NCBI GenBank assembly: GCA_015520425.1
Contig: WAQC01000146.1
Coordinates: 1-5,560, forward strand
DNA from: Candidatus Pelearchaeum sp.
Lineage (GTDB): Archaea > Thermoproteota > Nitrososphaeria_A > Caldarchaeales > Caldarchaeaceae
Length of the DNA stretch: 5,560 nt
Direction of reading: 5' to 3'
In this document: positions 1 to 4,537 of the stretch, piece by piece
How the letters are laid out: the number at the start of each line of letters is the position of its first letter
Position numbering within the stretch: position 1 is the stretch's first letter
Program-made: the position numbers and the translations under genes
Notes under the pieces: model-generated
Database searches by the model: none
What the model saw: only the letters and a program-made list of their open reading frames with translations
What the model was told of the DNA's origin: nothing

Positions 1-340
1 CTACATCCTCTATCTTTACAGGCCTCTTCCCCTCCTGGGATATGCTACTACCTGGGTGAGGCTGCTCCCCAGTCATGGCGGTTACATCGTTATCCAACAC
101 TACCAAGACTATCCGCGAGTTATTGTAAACGGCGTTTATCAGAGCTGGTATTGTTGCGTGGAGGAATGTGGAGTCGCCCACGCTTACTATTATTGGTTGT
201 TTTACGAGCCTGGCTAGACCGTTGGCAAACCCAAGGCCTGCGCCCATGCAGATTATTGTGTCTATCGCCTTGAATGGCGGGAGGTAAGCCAGGCCGTAGC
301 AGCCTATATCTCCAGGCAGTATCGTCTCCGTTTTGTCTCC
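1..340 (-). pseudogene. iorA: Continuation of iorA after the TAA: TPP-binding domain, runs off the window
   Basis: Reading on in the same frame past the stop gives 113 codons that look like the C-terminal TPP/pyrophosphate domain of IorA: GDIGCYGL about ten residues after the stop, CMGAG, then VGDSTF followed by ALINAVYNN and LDN (the GDS...N metal/TPP motif), then AMTGEQPHPGS. No further stop or frameshift appears to the edge. The usual ferredoxin-like [4Fe-4S] tail would lie outside the window. The first ordinary start codon after the stop is an ATG at 245-247, too late to include the conserved DIGCYG segment, so a separately translated second protein would be incomplete unless an unusual start is used. 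An AAGGAG sequence sits right at the stop (rc of 337-342) but has no ATG/GTG/TTG behind it. A recent nonsense mutation, a base-call error, or read-through are all possible. I label it broken because the frame is formally interrupted. Confidence 0.75.
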
Positions 341-1564
341 TTATAGTTGGTTCAGCCCGTAGAGTTTGGGATTTCGGTCAAGCCTCTTAGCTACTGTGGA
401 GATTGAGTAGAAGCTCGCCCTGTGCGGGCAGCCTGGGCATAGGGTAGGCGGCCTAGGCGGTGGCAGGCTATTACTATAGTTCCATGCTTTATTCAGCGCA
501 TCAACGTCAAGCGGGTTATCAATTTTCAGAAAGCTGGATAACGCTTCCAAGACTATGCGCGGGGTTAGCTCACCAGCTCTAGGAAGAGTACTCCTCCCCC
601 GAATCTCTGCATGTATATCCTCCTCGTAAGCTATGCTTTTTACAAGCGTTTCTAAAATGGGTTCAACCTCCTCAACAACCATGACACTATCAACAGCGTC
701 TAAGAATCTTACTATCGCCTCCCTAGGGGGTGGATAAGGCGTGCCTATCTTCAGGATGGAAACTTTATCCTTCATTTCTAGAACTTTGAGAGCTTCCATC
801 ACATAGCGATACGCCACTCCTGATGCAATAACTCCCACACTACCATCGTTCAGCATCATCTTATTGAAGGGAACATTATTTACTGCTTCCTGCACTTTCT
901 CAAACCGCTTAATTAATGCTATACGATTCCTACGAGCTCCAGCGGAATCGTATATGAGTAGGTCTGGCCGCTTCTCAAAATATACCCGTCTTTCAGGCTT
1001 TACAATATCGCCAAAGACAACACGCCCCGTAGCGTGGCTTACGCGCGTAACTGTCCTAAGCATTACTGGTGTGTTCAGACGCTCAGAAAAGTCATACGCA
1101 TAGACTATCATGTCTTTTGCTTCCTGCGGGTCTGAGGGCTCAAAGACGGGCATGTAAGCCTGCATGGCTATGTATCTGTTGTCCTGCTCGTTCTGCGAGC
1201 TCCATGCTCCAGGGTCGTCAGCAGAGACTACTACGAAACCTCCCCGCGCCCCTATGTAGCAGGCATTCACCAAAGCGTCATGAGCAACGTTTAGGCCTAC
1301 ATGCTTCATAGCGCAGAGCGACCTGGCCCAGCAGAAGCTAGCTGCAAGAGCTATCTCCAGTGCGACCTTCTCATTAACAGACCACTCTACATAAATCCCA
1401 AAATCCCCAGCTATTTCCAGCAACGTATCTATTATCTCGGATGAGGGCGTTCCAGGATAGCCTGTTGCGACAGAGACACCCGCCTCCAAAGCCCCCCGTG
1501 CTATTGCTTCATTTCCCATCAGAAAGTCGGACTTACCAGACTCACCCAAGATTACGCTGGGCAT
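341..1564 (-). CDS. iorA: Indolepyruvate:ferredoxin oxidoreductase alpha subunit, N-terminal part, ended by an in-frame stop
   Basis: IorA is the large subunit of the cytoplasmic IorAB enzyme, which converts aryl-pyruvates (indolepyruvate, phenylpyruvate) plus CoA to aryl-acetyl-CoA and CO2 and reduces ferredoxin. Numbering from the ATG at 1562-1564, family motifs are MGNEA (16-20), GYPGTPSSE (35-43), the NEKVALE segment with the probable TPP-activating Glu at 65, and CPGCPHR (376-382), which opens the C-terminal TPP domain. The reading frame can be extended to a TTG at 1583-1585. I prefer the ATG because a TATA-like box at 1590-1597 puts the transcript start at about 1566, so the mRNA would be nearly leaderless at this ATG and would exclude the TTG. 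A TAA at 341-343 ends the protein at 407 residues, whereas the family is usually about 600-650. Downstream codons in the same frame encode the rest of the enzyme. The family call is very secure; whether this product alone works is doubtful. Confidence 0.9.
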   Translation of the reverse strand: MPSVILGESGKSDFLMGNEAIARGALEAGVSVATGYPGTPSSEIIDTLLEIAGDFGIYVEWSVNEKVALEIALAASFCWARSLCAMKHVGLNVAHDALVNACYIGARGGFVVVSADDPGAWSSQNEQDNRYIAMQAYMPVFEPSDPQEAKDMIVYAYDFSERLNTPVMLRTVTRVSHATGRVVFGDIVKPERRVYFEKRPDLLIYDSAGARRNRIALIKRFEKVQEAVNNVPFNKMMLNDGSVGVIASGVAYRYVMEALKVLEMKDKVSILKIGTPYPPPREAIVRFLDAVDSVMVVEEVEPILETLVKSIAYEEDIHAEIRGRSTLPRAGELTPRIVLEALSSFLKIDNPLDVDALNKAWNYSNSLPPPRPPTLCPGCPHRASFYSISTVAKRLDRNPKLYGLNQL

Positions 1565-1690
1565 AGGACTAATCAATAAGGGCAAACTGTTTTATACGCT
1601 TTAAGTATTTAGACTCCAACTATAGAGAAAAATAACGCTGTTAATTTTCATCATGCTAATATGCGATAGTGGTTATTGAATTCATCTTGC
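1565..1690. other. Divergent intergenic region iorA / racemase
   Basis: This 126-bp AT-rich gap separates two divergent genes and must hold both promoters. The iorA box is at 1590-1597. For the plus strand the candidates are weak: a TAATATGC stretch at about 1657-1664 would suit a leaderless transcript at 1691, and CTTTAAGTA at about 1599-1607 would give a leader of roughly 60 nt. No RNA gene or clear inverted repeat is visible. Confidence 0.4.
1590..1597 (-). promoter_or_regulatory. TATA-like box for iorA (leaderless start)
   Basis: On the minus strand the stretch reads GTATAAAA, preceded by an A-rich TTAAAGC that could serve as a BRE. Its centre lies about 29 nt before the ATG at 1564, the spacing expected when an archaeal transcript begins at or just before the start codon. 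No Shine-Dalgarno sequence is seen before the ATG, in keeping with a leaderless mRNA. Confidence 0.55.
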
Positions 1691-2845
1691 ATGAGGCCGC
1701 TTAGCGGAGTGAGGGTGCTAGACCTTACAAACATGCCACCATGGAGCTACGCGACACTGCTTCTCGCCGAGCTCGGTGCAGAGGTTATAAAAGTGGAGCA
1801 GCCAGGGGTTGGTGATGTAAGCAGAAAACTCGCGATGCGCAGTGATGTTAGTATCCTGCATCTTATTGTTAATAGGGGTAAGAAGAGTATAGCCATAAAT
1901 CTAAAATCAAAAGCTGGACGTAACATATTCTACAAGCTATGCCAAGTTTCGGACATCGTGGTTGTTGGTTTTAATCCAGCTACAATAAGACGGCTAGGCA
2001 TTGATTATGAATCAATCAGTAAATTGAATGAGCAGATTATTTACTGCTCAATCTCCGCATTTGGGTATGAGGGTAAGTATGCTAATCTTTCCGCTCATGA
2101 TATTAACATCATGGCGCTTACAGGCGCTTTAAGTATGATGAAGCAGGAGAGCGGTAAGCCTATAATTCCTGGCGTATTATTGGCTGATTTCGCCACCGCT
2201 CTAACTGCCGTTATAGGAATACTCACAGCTCTCCTGGAGAGGCAAGTAAGCGGGAAGGGGAAGAATCTAGACGTAACGATGGTTGAGAGCGTGTTTCCAT
2301 TCATGTCTCTCTTCATAGCCGACTATCTAGCAAGCGGCAAAGTTCCACGGAGTGGAGAGCATGTATTGATGGGTGGTATGCCATGCTATAACATATATGA
2401 GACGAAGGACGGGAGATACATAACTCTAGGAATACCCCTAGAACATCATATATGGGAGAAGTTCTGTAAGACAGTAGGCAGGGAAGACCTCATAGAAAAA
2501 CAATACGATAGTAAAGCAACTGAGGAACTGCGTCGGCTATTTAAGACCAAGAGTCTTAAAGAATGGGTTGAGATTCTTTACTCTAGTGTGGAGTGCTTCG
2601 CTCCTGTTCTAGAGCTTGACGAGGCGCTTAAGAGTGAGCTAGTAGCCGAGAGACGCATAGTATTCAGCAAAGACTATCCAAATCTTGGGCCAGTTACAAT
2701 ACTCTCAACACCATCATGCATAAGAAGTGAGGACACACCAATGCACGCTCCTAAACTTGGAGAGCATACCGAAGAAATACTCAGAATGCTTGGCATACAT
2801 GATGAGGAGATAGCAGCCCTAAAGAGAGAAGGCGCTATAATGTGA
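1691..2845 (+). CDS. CaiB/BaiF (class III CoA-transferase) family protein, alpha-methylacyl-CoA racemase type
   Basis: Family III enzymes either move CoA between acids or, in the racemase branch, invert the alpha carbon of 2-methylacyl-CoA thioesters; they are cytoplasmic, interlocked dimers. The start MRPLSGVRVLDLT is the classic N-terminus of the family and fixes the ATG at 1691; a TTG at 1676 would add only five unmatched residues. The protein is 384 residues, in the family's range. Numbered from this ATG, the sequence shows AHDIN with H136, LLADF with D166, and a Glu at 251 in the segment after DGRYITLG. These line up with the catalytic His126, Asp156 and Glu241 of Mycobacterium MCR (alignment by eye). 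Formyl-CoA transferases lack the HDIN motif, so racemase is favoured over transferase, but paralogues are hard to tell apart. GGMPCYNIYETKDGRY also fits the racemase branch. The gene diverges from iorA and abuts speD tail to tail. Confidence 0.85.
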   Translation: MRPLSGVRVLDLTNMPPWSYATLLLAELGAEVIKVEQPGVGDVSRKLAMRSDVSILHLIVNRGKKSIAINLKSKAGRNIFYKLCQVSDIVVVGFNPATIRRLGIDYESISKLNEQIIYCSISAFGYEGKYANLSAHDINIMALTGALSMMKQESGKPIIPGVLLADFATALTAVIGILTALLERQVSGKGKNLDVTMVESVFPFMSLFIADYLASGKVPRSGEHVLMGGMPCYNIYETKDGRYITLGIPLEHHIWEKFCKTVGREDLIEKQYDSKATEELRRLFKTKSLKEWVEILYSSVECFAPVLELDEALKSELVAERRIVFSKDYPNLGPVTILSTPSCIRSEDTPMHAPKLGEHTEEILRMLGIHDEEIAALKREGAIM

Positions 2846-3199
2846 TTACTCTAATGAGCGCTCCGCCTCATGTTTAACCACCTTCCTAGGCTTTAGCACT
2901 TTAACTATATAGTCAAACCCTTTTCCTGGGTTTGTGTGCTCGCCACACGTATATACGTCTAAAGTCGCATAGTTGTATCTGCTCCATGAGTGTAGCGCTA
3001 TATGACTTTCTTTGACCAGCGCTATTACTGAGATTCCACCCATGTCTCCTCCAAAACTCCATGAACATACTTCTACTAACGTAGCGTTGGTTATTTCGGC
3101 CGCTTCTCTAACTACCTGAACAAGCTTCTGCTCATCATTAATTACGGCGGAATCACAGTCATAGAGATTCCCATATACATGCTTTCCCACTACCCGCAT
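2846..3199 (-). CDS. speD: Pyruvoyl-dependent decarboxylase, S-adenosylmethionine/arginine decarboxylase family
   Basis: This family makes either decarboxylated AdoMet (aminopropyl donor for spermidine-type polyamines) or, in Crenarchaeota, agmatine from arginine. The proenzyme cuts itself at a Glu-Ser bond to form a pyruvoyl group. From the ATG at 3197-3199 (117 residues) I see GKHVYGNLYDCD near the N-terminus, the cleavage site E64-S65 in ESHIALH, H70 for processing and C85 in YTCGEHTNP as proton donor. The ending LKPRK...ERSLE resembles crenarchaeal paralogues more than the euryarchaeal or bacterial ones. Where most members read HTWPEY this one reads HSWSRY, losing the Glu that in the Thermotoga enzyme contacts the AdoMet ribose, so the substrate is uncertain. 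An upstream ATG at 3260-3262 would add 21 Trp/Cys-rich residues unlike the family. I chose 3199 because GGTGG (rc of 3207-3211) lies 7 nt before it. Family secure; AdoMet versus arginine unresolved. Confidence 0.88.
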   Translation of the reverse strand: MRVVGKHVYGNLYDCDSAVINDEQKLVQVVREAAEITNATLVEVCSWSFGGDMGGISVIALVKESHIALHSWSRYNYATLDVYTCGEHTNPGKGFDYIVKVLKPRKVVKHEAERSLE

Positions 3200-3206
3200 T
3201 TTATCG

Positions 3207-3211
3207 CCACC
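3207..3211 (-). promoter_or_regulatory. Shine-Dalgarno site deciding the speD start
   Basis: The minus strand reads GGTGG, complementary to the CCACC-like part of the archaeal 16S 3' end (anti-SD ...CACCUCC), 7 nt before the ATG at 3197-3199. It supports the short 117-residue product over the longer reading from 3262. Confidence 0.5.
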
Positions 3212-3261
3212 AGCATTCTCTACAGCAAAAACGCCACACACGCACCACCAGCCAACCACCA

Positions 3262-3270
3262 TAATTTATC
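3262..3270 (-). promoter_or_regulatory. Possible TATA box for speD
   Basis: The minus strand reads GATAAATTA here. A start of transcription about 26 nt on (near 3240) would leave a leader of about 40 nt holding the GGTGG site. It would also place the upstream ATG at 3260-3262 inside the promoter rather than in the message. The box is not strong and a second candidate, CTTTTTAAG at about 3359-3367 on the same strand, cannot be excluded. Confidence 0.35.
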
Positions 3271-3311
3271 CATGAAAGCATCCAGACGAGAACGAAAGTT
3301 AATTTTCTCCG

Positions 3312-3350
3312 CATTTAACCAAATAACGTACAAAAACCCCATTTAACGTA
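3312..3350. repeat. Two interleaved short direct repeats (CATTTAAC and TAACGTA)
   Basis: CATTTAAC occurs at 3312-3319 and 3340-3347, and TAACGTA at 3324-3330 and 3344-3350, the last copy overlapping the second CATTTAAC. They lie between the promoters of two divergent genes, where a regulator could bind both. The units are short and AT-rich, so chance is possible. Confidence 0.35.
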
Positions 3351-3390
3351 GAATAACTACTTAAAAAGACGCGGCTCTCGTCCTCCCCCT

Positions 3391-3413
3391 AAGAAAGGCC
3401 AGAGAACTTTCTT
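3391..3413. other. Possible hairpin: AAGAAAG / CTTTCTT with 9-nt loop
   Basis: AAGAAAG (3391-3397) is perfectly complementary to CTTTCTT (3407-3413). Part of the right arm could pair instead with AAGAA at 3426-3430, and GAGAA (3402-3406) with TTCTC (3421-3425), giving competing folds. If transcription of the downstream gene starts near 3390, this would be in its 5' leader. All stems are short and A/T-rich, so stability is modest. Confidence 0.25.
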
Positions 3414-3474
3414 CGGTAGATTCTCAAGAATTATTGACTAAGCGTGGTAAAGAATTTATTATTTAAGGTATATT

Positions 3475-3481
3475 GGTGGAG
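3475..3481 (+). promoter_or_regulatory. Shine-Dalgarno site of the dehydrogenase gene
   Basis: GGTGGAG lies 8 nt before the ATG at 3490 and matches the archaeal anti-SD well. It shows this message has a leader, unlike iorA, and so its promoter must lie upstream of about 3450; ACTTAAAAAGA near 3358-3368 is the best candidate I can see. Confidence 0.6.
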
Positions 3482-3489
3482 CGATAATT

Positions 3490-4452
3490 ATGAAACCCAA
3501 AACTTTCGTTATGTATGGTTTCGGCGAGATAGGACGGCTTATAACATCTCTGGCGTTGAGGCAGGGATTTAGGTGCGTTGGAGTGGTTGATGTTAATCCA
3601 TCTCTAGTGGGCGCGGATGTCGGCGAAGTATTAGGAATAGGAAATACGGGCGTTAAAATTGATAGCGATGCTGAGAGGATTATTAAAGAAACGAAGCCAG
3701 ACGTAGTGATACACGCCACAGGAAGCTATTTGGATAGAGTATATCCGCAGCTAAGCCTATGCGCCAAGCTCGGTGTTGATGTAGTATCAACATGCGAGAC
3801 ACTGGTCTACCCGTATTATCGCTACCCATCACTCGCGGCGCAGCTTGATGAAGAAGCAAAGAGAGGAGGGATAAGAATAGTAGGAGCTGGCATAAACCCA
3901 GGATTCCTCTTTGACTACCTACCCGCAATACTCACAACACCATGCCACGAGATAAAATCAATCAGCATAACACGCAGTCTTGACGCGTCAAGACGCAGGC
4001 AAAGCTTCCAAAAGAAAATCGGGATAGGGCTGGCGGAGAATGAGTGGATGGAGCTAATGAACTCTGGGAAGATTACGGGCCATGTAGGATATGCAGAGTC
4101 CATAGCTCTTCTATCGCATATGTTGAATCTAGAGCTCGTAAATGTTCATGAAGAGCAGAAGCCAGTGTTAGGTGATGATGGACGGGCTTTGGGCCTTCAG
4201 GGAATCGCAGAAGCAGTAACAAAGGAGAACATACAGATAAGGCTTAGATTTGTAGCTAGGCTGGATAACGAGGAGTATGATGAGATAAGAATAGAGGGGG
4301 AGCCGAGTATAACGTGGCGAAGCAGCGGAACACCAGGAGATGTGGCGACGGCTTCCGTAATACTCAACGTAGCGAAACTAGTACATAAAACAGGGACTGG
4401 ATTAGTCACAATAGCAGACCTGCCGCCGCTCACCAAAAGACACGTGGCATAG
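3490..4452 (+). CDS. DapB-fold NAD(P)H-dependent dehydrogenase, 2,4-diaminopentanoate dehydrogenase-like
   Basis: The 320-residue protein has an N-terminal Rossmann domain with GFGEIG (10-15) and DVNP at 34-37, where Asp34 at the end of the second strand hints at NAD rather than NADP. Then come the segments typical of the 2,4-diaminopentanoate dehydrogenase (Ord) and dihydrodipicolinate reductase-like group: STCETLVYP (100-108), GINPGFLFD (134-142), LDASRRR with QKKIGIG (164-180), and GHVGYAES (197-204). Classic DapB is shorter and carries the HHxxK motif, which is absent here, so lysine biosynthesis is unlikely. Known relatives oxidatively deaminate 2,4-diaminopentanoate in anaerobic ornithine breakdown, but archaeal members are mostly uncharacterised, so the true substrate is open. 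No ornithine-mutase genes are in view. The ATG at 3490 has a strong GGTGGAG site 8 nt upstream. The gene carries an 18-bp perfect palindrome at 3977-3994. It is followed after 81 bp by the protease gene, which has its own promoter. Confidence 0.8.
   Translation: MKPKTFVMYGFGEIGRLITSLALRQGFRCVGVVDVNPSLVGADVGEVLGIGNTGVKIDSDAERIIKETKPDVVIHATGSYLDRVYPQLSLCAKLGVDVVSTCETLVYPYYRYPSLAAQLDEEAKRGGIRIVGAGINPGFLFDYLPAILTTPCHEIKSISITRSLDASRRRQSFQKKIGIGLAENEWMELMNSGKITGHVGYAESIALLSHMLNLELVNVHEEQKPVLGDDGRALGLQGIAEAVTKENIQIRLRFVARLDNEEYDEIRIEGEPSITWRSSGTPGDVATASVILNVAKLVHKTGTGLVTIADLPPLTKRHVA
3977..3994. repeat. 18-bp perfect palindrome inside the dehydrogenase gene
   Basis: GTCTTGACGCGTCAAGAC reads the same on both strands with no spacer. 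It encodes the conserved SLDASR region of the protein, which limits but does not dictate the codons. It may be a chance product, a protein-binding site or a modification target. Confidence 0.6.
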
Positions 4453-4490
4453 AGAAATAGCAATATATACTAATCAAGTTTGTGGTTTTA

Positions 4491-4508
4491 TTATAAAATT
4501 TTATAAAG
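4491..4508 (+). promoter_or_regulatory. Double TATA box, palindromic, upstream of the protease gene
   Basis: TTATAAAATTTTATAA (4491-4506) is a perfect 16-bp palindrome containing two good archaeal TATA boxes, TTATAAAA and TTTTATAAAG. Starts about 26 nt on would fall near 4521 and 4531. The second is just before the protease ATG at 4534, so the mRNA could be leaderless. The first would include an ATG at 4520 of a tiny overlapping frame. This is the clearest promoter in the window. Confidence 0.6.
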
Positions 4509-4513
4509 GATTC

Positions 4514-4537
4514 ATGAAAATGAAAAAGGCAATATGA
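4514..4537 (+). other. Seven-codon upstream frame overlapping the protease start (ATGA)
   Basis: ATG at 4514 begins MKMKKAI and ends at TGA 4535-4537, which overlaps the protease ATG in the form ATGA. Such overlaps can couple translation of a following gene. It is only translated if transcription starts before 4514 or, from the second ATG, before 4520. No Shine-Dalgarno site precedes it, so it may be incidental. Confidence 0.2.

Larger units (their letters stand above)
3263..3489. other. Intergenic region between speD and the dehydrogenase gene
   Basis: About 290 bp (3200-3489) separate the two divergent coding regions. Besides the speD signals it holds two interleaved repeat pairs (3312-3350), an A/T run ACTTAAAAAGA (about 3358-3368) that could be a TATA box on either strand, a 7-bp inverted repeat (3391-3413), a T/A-rich stretch TTTATTATTTAA (about 3456-3467) and a Shine-Dalgarno site at 3475-3481. 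No open frame of note, tRNA fold or C/D box pair was found. The size and content fit a shared regulatory region. Confidence 0.5.

Noticed and set aside
341..343. Selenocysteine or pyrrolysine recoding of the iorA stop
   Set aside because: The codon is TAA, used by neither system, and no SECIS- or PYLIS-like element was noticed.
864..1311. Plus-strand open frames inside iorA (864-1103, 1069-1311)
   Set aside because: They lie opposite conserved IorA coding sequence, have low-complexity or Arg/Cys-rich products and no start signals.
341..1585. TTG at 1583-1585 as the iorA start
   Set aside because: It lies only a few bases from the TATA-like box at 1590-1597, so it would not be in the message; the ATG at 1562-1564 fits a leaderless transcript and the family's N-terminus.
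1640..1656. C/D box sRNA suggested by ATGATGA on the minus strand (rc of 1648-1654)
   Set aside because: No matching CTGA D box or terminal stem at a suitable distance; the motif is likely chance.
3200..3262. 21-residue N-terminal extension of the SpeD-like protein from the ATG at 3260-3262
   Set aside because: The Trp/Cys-rich extension matches nothing in the family, and a Shine-Dalgarno site sits before the internal ATG at 3197-3199.
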